NCBI GenBank assembly: GCA_902784165.1
Contig: CACZTL010000035.1
Coordinates: forward strand, 1 to 33,431
DNA: 33,431 bases
Direction of reading: 5' to 3'
Source of the DNA: an uncultured Lachnospiraceae bacterium
GTDB taxonomy: Bacteria; Bacillota; Clostridia; Lachnospirales; Lachnospiraceae
The number at the start of each line of letters is the position of its first letter. Within the stretch, counting starts at the first letter, position 1. A model generated the notes under the pieces. The model was given only the letters and a program-made list of their open reading frames with translations. It made no database searches and was not told where the DNA came from. This document shows positions 24,001-31,268 of this stretch, piece after piece. The position numbers and the translations under genes were made by a program.

Positions 24001-24251
24001 TCCTTTGCCATTTTCTCGGCGCCATCCGCGAAATCGGCATCCGTCTGCGCTGCCTGCTTGTAACGCTCCGCTTTTTCAAACACCTTAGCCGCATCCGCAC
24101 AACCGCAGGTGCAGTCCTGCGTGTGATTGCCCGGCTCACAGCTGCAAGCCTCATCTGCATATGCCGGAGCTGCATACAAAAGCATTCCCGCTGCAAATGC
24201 AGCTGCTGAGGCCGCGCCAATACCTATCGCCTTCTTTGTTTTTTTCTTCAT
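21060..24251 (-). CDS. Giant coiled-coil surface protein with an embedded CAP domain and sortase-type anchor
   Basis: The 1063-residue product starts with a signal peptide ending near residue 33 (APAYADEA). A Cys cluster, CSCEPGNHTQDCTCGC, follows at about 36-51. Two long Ala/Lys/Glu/Asp-rich coiled coils (about 55-330 and 560-870) flank a CAP/SCP domain at about 408-555. CAP hallmarks seen are NERRARENLPAL, HALSFNSRENIARG and a GHYT block after YGWYDEEKIDY. A beta-rich domain (870-985) and a Thr/Ser/Pro-rich stalk lead to NTGD (1029-1032), a hydrophobic helix and KRRKRSE. It is probably wall-anchored and held away from the cell by the coiled coils. The ATG at 24251 is chosen, since GGAGG lies eight bases upstream. 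The promoter carries the 21-bp box shared with the regulator operon. Confidence 0.86.
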   Translation of the reverse strand: MKKKTKKAIGIGAASAAAFAAGMLLYAAPAYADEACSCEPGNHTQDCTCGCADAAKVFEKAERYKQAAQTDADFADGAEKMAKDAADEATAAAKAAENAMNEVETAYNDALATEEAAIKADQEKKAEAEAASSDALNQAVVKEGQAELAAYEAKTASDAAKEELDTAIGYRDGTLPIEDTEEYKTAQEKQAALDAAEADRDAAGDTLDAAKADAAEKTDALDAATKDNDEKQQTLNDKQTKAEDAQTAADDAKTEHDADVNALNTATQEKEAADKDVVDKTAEKDAADRSKDDAEKRYQDASAAEKAAEQKAAEAKTELDAYKKEIEEKSNSYYFYKWMSENQNITEEIRQQAAAAARILGNELTDQDKNLYIGGKYTATKNGEPLTPISYEEMISATKIGDSRDATDFRNVKASLNYIDIGNERRARENLPALMVSPVLMAMGEVNADHLTVEQRHALSFNSRENIARGGVNPVPTDIYNENYNPYYGWYDEEKIDYDNKTPGAVTGHYTALTGKDENYDITGYGRTSSTTNDGWFYSHHSQTFSFGTGLSTDEYRNLISEYESEFKAKLENLQTAYDNANAEYEQAKENSAKALSAKEAADKAAQDAATALTFAQNNQAEKVKAFEDATAKEKASKDALTAAEAVLAAADKELTEAKAAADTAADALETATKANTEAQVALDAAQNDYDTKQAAYENAFAEDEAADKALAELSNAAPKQEAYDKALALAGDAAKALEQAKADTEAAQTVYDEAKRALEVANMRVASDAEAVKSAYEAFQSAKKDYEEKSELAASKQALYEDSKEDTLKAQEALKAAQDRLTAAKLALEAAEKECESHMAKDVTVSINFRTQDGELANVVHTEIYIDGKYTENGAFGLPATLVNTDTVIRINFIAQTGGLDEYTLASAGDENSPEGYFLKFIKTTEEGSDKEIVKAVLTDSKGKVLSGNWFRINGADLQTGNVELVFLMEKKNGNTEPVKPNPTQPTYPDVQVIKNVTGSSSKRAATGSSVVSANVTGTGAKTITAANTGDSSYAQIAAYTVLAAAAIAGMGIAAKRRKRSE

Positions 24252-24319
24252 GGTCAAATCCTCCCTGATTTGTCATAAGCTTTTACAAAGGCTTTACCTT
24301 GTAATTTTACTACTTTACA

Positions 24320-24354
24320 ATACTATCACAAGGGATTTTTAAAAATCCGAACAC
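24320..24354 (-). promoter_or_regulatory. Promoter with shared 21-bp box, upstream of the giant surface protein gene
   Basis: On the minus strand the 21-base box (24334-24354) is identical to that at 19363-19383. After eight bases comes TAGTAT (24320-24325), preceded by TGA, matching the extended -10 layout of the other site. The start of RNA would be near 24313, giving a leader of about 60 bases. Confidence 0.72.
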
Positions 24355-24381
24355 AAAAAAGACAGAGAACTGTTCCCTGTC
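24355..24381 (-). terminator. Terminator after the HipA-like gene
   Basis: On the minus strand GACAGGGAA and TTCTCTGTC pair around a three-base loop and run into six Ts. It lies 59 bases past the stop codon, after a REP-like unit, and closely resembles the terminator at 8114-8143. Confidence 0.8.
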
Positions 24382-24402
24382 TGACATATCATGCGGCCGG
24401 CT

Positions 24403-24434
24403 GTGATACAAAGGGACTGTCCCCGTTTGACACA
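24403..24434. repeat. REP-like unit
   Basis: GTGATACAAAGGGACTGTCC continues to GTTTGACACA. It is the complement-oriented form of the unit at 9937-9966. It lies between the HipA-like stop codon and its terminator. Confidence 0.7.
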
Positions 24435-24439
24435 TTTCC

Positions 24440-25555
24440 TCATTCTTGCAACATCTTTACCTTTTGCACTCGCTCCCTAAAACAGTCCACTATATCCCTT
24501 ATATCATTCTCGCGCATATTTTTATTACTCAGAAATACTGAAGCTATATGATTACCAAAATCGTCAAGCCCCGTAAGATCAATATGAGCGAAGTTCTTTA
24601 CATACTCAAGAGAACGATTCATATCCACATTCAGCATAAGATTTTTAAAACCGCTGTCCTGCACTTTATCAAAAACCAGACCATATTCCCGCGAAAAGCT
24701 CATCCCTGTATCAAAAATTGGTGCCATAGCTTTTATACGACCGCTGTCCGAATCTCGTATTACCCCGAAATTACCCCAGTGACGATCTACATTTAACATG
24801 AGATAGTCAAACACTATCATATTGTCTGTTATAAAAGCTATATCCTCAATTCCGTTTTCTTTACATTTATCCGTAAATCTTTCAAAGTCGGTTTTTTCAT
24901 CAATATATTTTAGAGTCCTGATAAAATTCTTTGCATTTACCAGTTCATTTTTTTCGTCAGTAAATGCTTCACATATGCTGTAATAGCCTCTTTCATCCTC
25001 GCCTATGTCATAAGTCACATGAGCTAATCCCATGGCTTTTGCCAGGTCAGAGGCTATCTTCTCACAAAACGGTTCCTTCTGATACGGATTTTTTCCTCTT
25101 TTCAAGAGAACCGGTCTTTTATCCACATACTTCCATCTTTTTTCAAGCTCGCCGTTAAGCGAAAAGTCAGGACTTGATGATGAGGAATTAATCGGCTGCC
25201 TGTTGAAGAAATTTATCCCGACATCTTCCGAAAAACCGTTTTTATAAAAATTCACCTCGTCCCATTTTTTATCAGAGCCTTCCGGTTTAAACCAGTAGCA
25301 GTCAGTCAAAGAAAGACCCATGGAATTAAATACAGCGAGATTCCTTTCAGCTTCATTTTCCATCCTCGATACGGGTACTGAGCGGCTGTTGAACCAACTT
25401 ATGAAGTCATCTGTGCTTACCCCCATATTCTCATACACAGGAAAAAATATACTTTTTTTTACATCCCATACATCAGTGACTCTGTTCATTTCGTCAAGCG
25501 CTAATGAGGCTAATTTTATTTCTTTATGCATAAAATCATATATTTTTTCAGACAT
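24440..25555 (-). CDS. HipA-like protein kinase
   Basis: HipA-type kinases phosphorylate cytosolic proteins and can cause growth arrest. The 371-residue product carries the HipA catalytic loop NVDRHWGNFG (255-264) and the metal-binding FDTGMS (281-286). A lysine-containing strand, VLLKRG (149-154), probably contacts ATP. The N-terminal half has the SLTDCYWFKPEG signature common in clostridial HipA-like proteins. No HipB-type antitoxin gene is next to it, so it is an orphan. GGAG lies eight bases before the ATG. Its promoter, TTGACA-16-TATAAT, is divergent from that of the methyltransferase gene. The target and any toxicity are unknown. Confidence 0.84.
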   Translation of the reverse strand: MSEKIYDFMHKEIKLASLALDEMNRVTDVWDVKKSIFFPVYENMGVSTDDFISWFNSRSVPVSRMENEAERNLAVFNSMGLSLTDCYWFKPEGSDKKWDEVNFYKNGFSEDVGINFFNRQPINSSSSSPDFSLNGELEKRWKYVDKRPVLLKRGKNPYQKEPFCEKIASDLAKAMGLAHVTYDIGEDERGYYSICEAFTDEKNELVNAKNFIRTLKYIDEKTDFERFTDKCKENGIEDIAFITDNMIVFDYLMLNVDRHWGNFGVIRDSDSGRIKAMAPIFDTGMSFSREYGLVFDKVQDSGFKNLMLNVDMNRSLEYVKNFAHIDLTGLDDFGNHIASVFLSNKNMRENDIRDIVDCFRERVQKVKMLQE

Positions 25556-25609
25556 AGCATAGCTCCGTTTTATAAACCTTCAATAAAGTAGATTTCATTA
25601 TTAATGATT

Positions 25610-25637
25610 ATTATAATCTGAATGATTGCCGTGTCAA
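25610..25637 (-). promoter_or_regulatory. Consensus promoter of the HipA-like gene
   Basis: The minus strand reads TTGACA (25632-25637), 16 bases, then TATAAT (25610-25615). RNA would start near 25603, giving a leader of about 47 bases. No operator-like palindrome is seen. Confidence 0.75.
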
Positions 25638-25681
25638 GGGTGTCAGGATCGAAAAGAGCTTTCAATCAGGAACACACCCAT

Positions 25682-25709
25682 TTGATATTTCACAGAAATA
25701 TGATACACT
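25682..25709 (+). promoter_or_regulatory. Promoter of the methyltransferase gene
   Basis: TTGATA (25682-25687), 16 bases, then TACACT (25704-25709). RNA would start near 25716, about 86 bases before the start codon. Confidence 0.55.
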
Positions 25710-25801
25710 TTGTCGGTATAGATGATTGTTTACGGAATGCGCTTCTAATTATAAAATGAAACTCATCCCGAATACTAAGATAATGAGGATATAAAAAAGA
25801 T

Positions 25802-26890
25802 ATGACAACCCATCAAGTGATAACCGGAAACAGTAATGATATGAACTTAATTGAAGATCAGTCCGTTAATTTAATTATTACATCACCACCTTATCCGATG
25901 ATCGAAATGTGGGATGAAATGTTTTCTGACCAAGACCCTGAGATAAAAATGCATTTAGAAAAAGGAGATGGCAACAAAGCATTTTTATCAATGCATTCCA
26001 TTCTTAACTCAGTATGGGATGAATGTGACAGAGTCCTTAAAGACAACGGATTTATATGTATAAATATCGGTGATGCGACCAGAACAATTAATAGTGATTT
26101 CCAAATGTATTCGAATCATTCGCAAATCATCGATTACTTCCGTAAAAAAGGCTATAGCGTTCTTCCGGATATCCTTTGGCGCAAGCAGTCAAATTCACCA
26201 AATAAATTTATGGGATCAGGAATGTATCCTGCTGGAGCATATGTTACTTATGAGCATGAATACATTTTAATATTCAGGAAAGGCGGAAAGCGGATTTTTA
26301 AAGGCAATGAGAAAATGTTACGGCAAAAAAGCGCTTTTTTTTGGGAAGAGCGTAACATCTGGTTTTCCGATTTATGGGATATCAAAGGGACAACTCAGTC
26401 TATGGGAAAAACAAAAAAAGGAAGAGACCGGAACGCCTCTTTTCCTCTTGAAATCCCATATCGCCTTGTAAATATGTATTCCGCCGAAGATGATGTGGTT
26501 CTTGACCCCTTCGGAGGTCTCGGCACCACCGGAATTGCCTGTATGCTCGCAAAAAGAAACAGTATCAGCTATGAAATAGATTCTGATGTGACAAAGACTT
26601 CGTTAGATAACATGAATATTTCGCTGTTTACTGCCAATGAATTTATTCAAGCCAGAATAAAGCGCCATCTTAATTTTATAAATAATCTGCCTGAAGAAAA
26701 AAAAGAAAAATGTTATCATAACACTCCGCATGGCTTTGAAGTAAAAACACGTCAGGAAACCGCCATCGAAATAGAACAGCTTAAGAGTATAATAAAAACA
26801 GATACCGGTTACGAATGCGATTATACAAAATTAGAGTTATCAGCTGAACCGGAACAGCTGTCGATTCCATTTGCAAAATTATATGCTTAA
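25802..26890 (+). CDS. Type II DNA (cytosine-N4) methyltransferase, probably CTAG-specific
   Basis: The enzyme transfers a methyl group from SAM to DNA. The 362 residues carry the catalytic motif TSPPYP (27-32), whose SPPY form marks N4-cytosine enzymes, and later the SAM-binding DPFGGLGTTG (235-244). Catalytic motif before SAM motif is the beta order. NASFPLEIPYRLVNMYS (about 211-227) is the usual block before motif I. It faces an MjaI-type endonuclease gene tail to tail with a shared terminator, so the two are a restriction-modification pair. CTAG specificity is inferred from the known specificity of MjaI and from the lack of CTAG here. AGGAT lies some distance before the ATG. Confidence 0.88.
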   Translation: MTTHQVITGNSNDMNLIEDQSVNLIITSPPYPMIEMWDEMFSDQDPEIKMHLEKGDGNKAFLSMHSILNSVWDECDRVLKDNGFICINIGDATRTINSDFQMYSNHSQIIDYFRKKGYSVLPDILWRKQSNSPNKFMGSGMYPAGAYVTYEHEYILIFRKGGKRIFKGNEKMLRQKSAFFWEERNIWFSDLWDIKGTTQSMGKTKKGRDRNASFPLEIPYRLVNMYSAEDDVVLDPFGGLGTTGIACMLAKRNSISYEIDSDVTKTSLDNMNISLFTANEFIQARIKRHLNFINNLPEEKKEKCYHNTPHGFEVKTRQETAIEIEQLKSIIKTDTGYECDYTKLELSAEPEQLSIPFAKLYA

Positions 26891-26895
26891 ACTTT

Positions 26896-26936
26896 AAAAA
26901 CCTGCCAGAGCTTATAACCTCCGGGCAGGTTTTTTT
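26896..26936. terminator. Bidirectional terminator between the convergent methyltransferase and endonuclease genes
   Basis: AAAAACCTGCC and GGGCAGGTTTTT form the stem, with T-runs on both strands. The endonuclease stop codon (26935-26937) lies in its tail. Confidence 0.88.
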
Positions 26937-27525
26937 AATCTTCAACCTCAATCTTTAATCCGGTCTTTGTCTTTGTGTAATAAATCATTTTTACATCAAT
27001 TTTCTCAGATAAAGGTCCCATGGTTTTGTAAGTATCAGGCTTAACAGAGTATGCGACATCACCGACATACCCGTCTATTCCCTTTGCCTCTTCTTCAGGT
27101 GTGGCAAGACGATAATCCGTATCTTTCAGATCGGCCAGTGAAGCAAGTACAGCCTTTTGCACATACAGCCCGTTAAATGTTTTATTGATAATAAGATCCT
27201 CTACCCATCGCTTTACCATATCGCGGTCAATTAGCTTAATGGCTTCCCGCAGATTCTCTATCTGCGCATATATTTTATCCGTTGCCTCATCGAATGCTTT
27301 AGGGTGCTGCATAACATAGAATCTTTTCCAATATTCAACAGTGACGGGATGCGTTTTACTGATAAATTCAGGGAACAACTCTGACATTTGCCCCACTACC
27401 CGAGGTCTTGTTCCCTGAGCATTTTGATTTGCCCAGTTTATTAGCTGCGAAGTGTATTTGGGAAAGGAATAACTATCGCTCTGATTATAACCTTCGATAC
27501 TCTCGTTTTTCAGATTGTAGATCAT
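26935..27525 (-). CDS. MjaI-family type II restriction endonuclease
   Basis: The 196-residue product resembles the MjaI endonuclease family, recognised by NQNAQGTRPRVVGQMSELFP (about 34-53), HPVTVEYWKRFY and overall length near 200. Characterised MjaI cuts within CTAG. An acidic and lysine-rich region at 150-185 could hold the catalytic residues, but I cannot assign them. GGAGG precedes the ATG. It converges on its cognate-looking methyltransferase. No controller protein is seen. Confidence 0.76.
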   Translation of the reverse strand: MIYNLKNESIEGYNQSDSYSFPKYTSQLINWANQNAQGTRPRVVGQMSELFPEFISKTHPVTVEYWKRFYVMQHPKAFDEATDKIYAQIENLREAIKLIDRDMVKRWVEDLIINKTFNGLYVQKAVLASLADLKDTDYRLATPEEEAKGIDGYVGDVAYSVKPDTYKTMGPLSEKIDVKMIYYTKTKTGLKIEVED

Positions 27526-27583
27526 AATGAATTTTCCTCCGTTTGTTATTTCATTCCTAATAATTTCTAAGCGTTTTTTAAAA

Positions 27584-29464
27584 TTACACCGGTATCTCTT
27601 TGTAAGATTTCCTTCTGATAAACCCGGTGGGAATTATAAAGGCGATGGCTCCTCCGTTAAAGATGTAGGTTAAAACCTCCGCAAGTACTCCCTGCTCATT
27701 ACGCGTGTTATTTTGTACGTCTTGTGACGCTTCCACGGCTCCGGTATTTGCGATTTCAACTTCTTTTTCGGTAAATGCAATTTCTTCAGACTGCGGTTTA
27801 TGTAACGGCTCAAAAAGCTCAGCGTTTTCCGTAATTTCTACCTCGTTATGTGAAACGATTTCTGCAGCGTTATAGGCATTTATTGCCTCAGCTTCTGAGT
27901 TCGTTATTTCTTGTTCTTCATCTATCTGCTGTTGTAGCTCGCTGGAAACTTCTCCATATGACTCCCCAATCTGCAATCCTTTATTAAAAAAAGCTTCAAA
28001 ACTTGCCGCCGCCTTATCATAATCATCCTGCGCCTCTTTAAAATTACCTAATCTTTCTGACAATAGGCCATCTGCCATACTTAGTTCTTTACGGGCGTTT
28101 GAAAGATCGTTATCTTTCTCCATAAATGCTGCCCTTTTCAAATTCGGATCTACTGATGAATAATAATCACGAAAAGCCTGCATATACTCACTTAATGTAC
28201 AATCAGGCAAGACATCTGCTGTACACCATACTATGAAATCGCCTTGTTCAGACGAACCTATTGCAAATCCCATCGTAGGTGAAGGGCTCATTTGCTCACT
28301 AATTGTGTAAATCCACTCATACCTTTCAGTATCATATATATCACCGATTTCTTCCAGTGACCTATGTTGAAAATACACATCTTCAGGAATTTGGTCTTCT
28401 ATTTCATATACTTTATATTTCTTATTACTATTTCTTTTATCTATAACAGCGCTGGGGTCTTCATAAACAACTTTAAAGTTAAACAGCTCCTTAGGAAACT
28501 GTCCGGTATAATGAAACCTTTGATTAATATCATAATAAGAAGTGTCAGGAGATTTTTCATTAAGAAGCATATAGTAGAACTTATATAAACGGTAATCATC
28601 ATCTAAGCCCTCTGTTTCCCAGCCATTATATTCAATTACCTCACCAACCTTGGCAGTATTTTGCATATCATTGTAATCATTAGCTAAAAAAGTAGCAAAA
28701 TCCATCGTCTGCAACATTAACTCATGAGATATATTGAAGTCCGATATAATGTACGACTCATCATGATCTATGAGGGGCGCAAAATCCATATTTAAAAGTA
28801 TACCAAGTTCCGGAACCCAGCCTGTGGGCTCTGAGATCACATCTGACGCTAATAGAGTATACATTACTTCACTACTCTCAACTGCCTCCATCCAGTCTAA
28901 AGTATAATACACACGTGTCAAATCAGTAGGTGAGTCTGAATTTCCCATAACATCAAGTTTCATATACCTAAAAGGCTTATAAAAATCACACTCTATTATA
29001 CTTTTTACCCATTCATCCGCTAAATACTTCTCATAACCCGGAAATCTGTTAGCAACAAGAATACCTATTTCTTCAATATCTTTCCGAACATCAAGTTCTT
29101 CATAAAATAATCTGTCTTGATCATTGTAATGTCCTTTAAGGTTATCAATACAAAACTGCAAAAAACCCGCATATCCTTTGGAATAATCCTCCATTGAGCG
29201 GTCATATGCTTCCTGCGCTTCATCTCTTGCTCTTTCAGCATTTACCACCACATCCCTTGCGGCCTGCTGTCTTTCAAGCGCCTCATCATACTCCGCCTGC
29301 GCCCTGTCTAATTCTGCCTTTTTTGCATCCAAATCTTCCTGTGTCACAACTGCTTCAGACGCAAGCACAGGAGAAGCTGCGACTACCGGCAGCGCAACAG
29401 ATCCTATGCCGACAGACGCTATTCCCAAAGATATAAGCTTTCTTACAAATACCTTTTTCTTCAA
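27584..29464 (-). CDS. Coiled-coil surface protein with an uncharacterised central domain
   Basis: The 626-residue product has a signal peptide (to about residue 36, PVLASEA) and a coiled coil at about 42-95 (EDLDAKKAELDRAQAEYDEA). A central region of about 95-455 has no clear domain, and a second coiled coil lies at 456-500. The C-terminal region holds ANTG (572-575), then 17 residues, a hydrophobic helix and IRRKSYKEIPV. It repeats the architecture of the giant CAP protein: coiled coil, globular part, coiled coil, ANTG-type end. Parts of the centre, such as LMLQTMDFATFLANDYN, vaguely recall CAP helices, but the ENIA/GHYT motifs are missing. It has its own promoter. Confidence 0.72.
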   Translation of the reverse strand: MKKKVFVRKLISLGIASVGIGSVALPVVAASPVLASEAVVTQEDLDAKKAELDRAQAEYDEALERQQAARDVVVNAERARDEAQEAYDRSMEDYSKGYAGFLQFCIDNLKGHYNDQDRLFYEELDVRKDIEEIGILVANRFPGYEKYLADEWVKSIIECDFYKPFRYMKLDVMGNSDSPTDLTRVYYTLDWMEAVESSEVMYTLLASDVISEPTGWVPELGILLNMDFAPLIDHDESYIISDFNISHELMLQTMDFATFLANDYNDMQNTAKVGEVIEYNGWETEGLDDDYRLYKFYYMLLNEKSPDTSYYDINQRFHYTGQFPKELFNFKVVYEDPSAVIDKRNSNKKYKVYEIEDQIPEDVYFQHRSLEEIGDIYDTERYEWIYTISEQMSPSPTMGFAIGSSEQGDFIVWCTADVLPDCTLSEYMQAFRDYYSSVDPNLKRAAFMEKDNDLSNARKELSMADGLLSERLGNFKEAQDDYDKAAASFEAFFNKGLQIGESYGEVSSELQQQIDEEQEITNSEAEAINAYNAAEIVSHNEVEITENAELFEPLHKPQSEEIAFTEKEVEIANTGAVEASQDVQNNTRNEQGVLAEVLTYIFNGGAIAFIIPTGFIRRKSYKEIPV

Positions 29465-29519
29465 GTAGATTCACCTTCTTTCTAAAATGTGATGAAATTA
29501 TGAAAATACATTTACAGTA

Positions 29520-29548
29520 ATAATAATATTTTCCCTTAAAATGTTCAA
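29520..29548 (-). promoter_or_regulatory. Promoter of the coiled-coil surface protein gene
   Basis: The minus strand reads TTGAAC (29543-29548), 17 bases, then TATTAT (29520-29525). RNA would start near 29513, about 50 bases before the ATG. Confidence 0.68.
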
Positions 29549-29587
29549 GTTTTATTCACAATTAAATAAAGTGTCCTTTGTGAAAAA

Positions 29588-29845
29588 TTAAAACTCTTCA
29601 TACTCTATACTGCCGTCTGAGTAAACTATCTCGTTATACCCATGTCCGGAGCCATCACAGTCATAAAAAGGTGACCTTGACACCTCGGTTCTTCCTGCTG
29701 TTGTTGACGGTACAGGTTCCGCTGTTGTAGGCAGTGGCCGGTACGGCTGTAACGGTTGCTGCTGTTGTCGTGGGCTCAGGTGTGGTTGTACATTGTTTCT
29801 TTTGAAATAGTCAATAACGTCACGAGATTCCCAACACTCGGACAT
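29588..29845 (-). CDS. Small Gln/Pro-rich protein with a C-terminal YDCDGSGHGY-type motif
   Basis: The 85 residues include a Gln/Pro/Thr-rich middle (SPRQQQQPLQPYRPLPTTAE) and an end domain, SPFYDCDGSGHGYNEIVYSD followed by GSIEYEEF. That end looks like a short beta module of secreted proteins; I know no function. No signal peptide is seen. The frame stays open for 22 codons upstream of the ATG, to the AlgJ-like stop region, without a start codon. An AGGGAAGG there is placed for a start that does not exist in this frame. The protein may be complete, or its N terminus may have been lost. Confidence 0.5.
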   Translation of the reverse strand: MSECWESRDVIDYFKRNNVQPHLSPRQQQQPLQPYRPLPTTAEPVPSTTAGRTEVSRSPFYDCDGSGHGYNEIVYSDGSIEYEEF

Positions 29846-29901
29846 AACCCTATGTTCGTAATTATAATCATAGATTTCATAATGACATTCTTGCCTTCCC
29901 T

Positions 29902-31254
29902 TTAAACAGCAAACACCTTTATATCAGCCGGAAGACTAAGTGCATCCTTCTTGATATATACGCAAAAAGCATTTTCCCCCATATGATATGCTCTGTAAGT
30001 AACGCCGTTTACATTTACCAATATTTCAGTCTCTGTTTCAAGCATATCCCTGCTGACGGTGCCGGATATCTCATAATAATCCGCCGCCGCTTCAAGCGGC
30101 TTTACACTAACCTGTGAGCCTTCAGCAACCTGCCCAGCCGCAGTCTCTGCTTCATCCAATGCAGCGCCTTCATAGACCGGCGCTGATATGATAGGCGGCA
30201 TAGTTATAAACTCCTCAATATTTCTCTGCACCTTTTCAAATATAACTGTATCCGGCTTCTTTTCTTCCACGTATCGTTCCAGAGAATAGAGATTCTCTCT
30301 TGTAAAGAAGCACTCTCCGAACTCATTAGCTACCAGAGGCACAAGCGTATTCCCGAAAGAATCCCGAAACATAAGAAGCCTTCCGTTTTCTCCGGTACCC
30401 TTTGTCTCTATCTTTCCGTCCTCGACACTTTTAAAATTGCCCTGATACTCATAATTTTGCTCTATAGCGTACACCGGATTATCCTCCTTGTCTCCATAGA
30501 ACGTATACATCATTTTGCTCAGATCGCCTCCTTCCCCTACAATACCCGTCACCTGCGCCTGTGAATAGTCATCATGAGCAAGTCCGAGACCATCCATGAT
30601 GATATTGTAAGCTAAAACAGCTCCCTTATTACTCCAATGAGAATCCGTCTTTAAGTAAAGCACCTCGTCCTCTTCCTTAAAGCCTTTTATAAGATCCGCA
30701 TACGGTATGCCCTTTGCCTCCAGCAGCGGTGCGAGCACATCTGTATTTTGGGTGGTATCAACCTTTAAAGAATCGTAATACGGCATATACTCCCCATAAA
30801 GAGTATTCTTATTGGCCGGCACAGTCAGGATAAAGTTACTGCCCTTGCCCTTTACATAATCATACGCTATGGAAATGTTGTGTGCTATATTATAAATCTC
30901 TCTGTCGGACAATCTGTCTGTACCCAAATAATCCTTCAATGTAGAAGTATAAAAAAGCCATCCGTCTTTTCCTGAGATTACGTTATCTACATTGGAAACC
31001 TTGAATATATCATTTTGAATTTTTGCATCAGCATATATAAGCTCATTTCTGAAGGCAAAATGATCCTTAAACCAACTCTCAAAGTCCGTAAAGAAAGCAA
31101 GATTCGGACCTTCGTCTGCATCAACGACAGAAGGAAACTCCGCAAGCCTTCTGTTATCTGTACTCTCATTGGTCGGCCGGAATGCCATGACAACCAGTGG
31201 AATGAGCAATATCGAAATGCACGCTATTATAAATCCTAAAAGAAATTTCTTCAT
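29902..31254 (-). CDS. AlgJ/AlgX-like (DHHW-type) SGNH O-acetyltransferase partner
   Basis: The 450-residue product has an N-terminal membrane anchor (residues 4-24) and an outside domain with the AlgJ/AlgX pattern: FPSV and a WFKDHFAFR block, GKDGWLFY, the DxHW signature TDSHWSNKG, and FRDSFGN carrying the likely catalytic Ser. Such proteins take acetyl groups passed across the membrane by an MBOAT protein and add them to a polysaccharide. The MBOAT gene lies 14 bases upstream, which supports this. The C-terminal 80 residues form an extra, probably beta-rich, domain. Which glycan is modified is not known. Confidence 0.85.
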   Translation of the reverse strand: MKKFLLGFIIACISILLIPLVVMAFRPTNESTDNRRLAEFPSVVDADEGPNLAFFTDFESWFKDHFAFRNELIYADAKIQNDIFKVSNVDNVISGKDGWLFYTSTLKDYLGTDRLSDREIYNIAHNISIAYDYVKGKGSNFILTVPANKNTLYGEYMPYYDSLKVDTTQNTDVLAPLLEAKGIPYADLIKGFKEEDEVLYLKTDSHWSNKGAVLAYNIIMDGLGLAHDDYSQAQVTGIVGEGGDLSKMMYTFYGDKEDNPVYAIEQNYEYQGNFKSVEDGKIETKGTGENGRLLMFRDSFGNTLVPLVANEFGECFFTRENLYSLERYVEEKKPDTVIFEKVQRNIEEFITMPPIISAPVYEGAALDEAETAAGQVAEGSQVSVKPLEAAADYYEISGTVSRDMLETETEILVNVNGVTYRAYHMGENAFCVYIKKDALSLPADIKVFAV

Positions 31255-31268
31255 TTTCGTTTTCCCGA

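Noticed and set aside
21300-24100. Repetitive DNA in the giant surface gene as a possible repeat array
   Set aside because: The repetition is heptad-type Ala/Lys/Glu coding for coiled coils, with no identical units or spacers.
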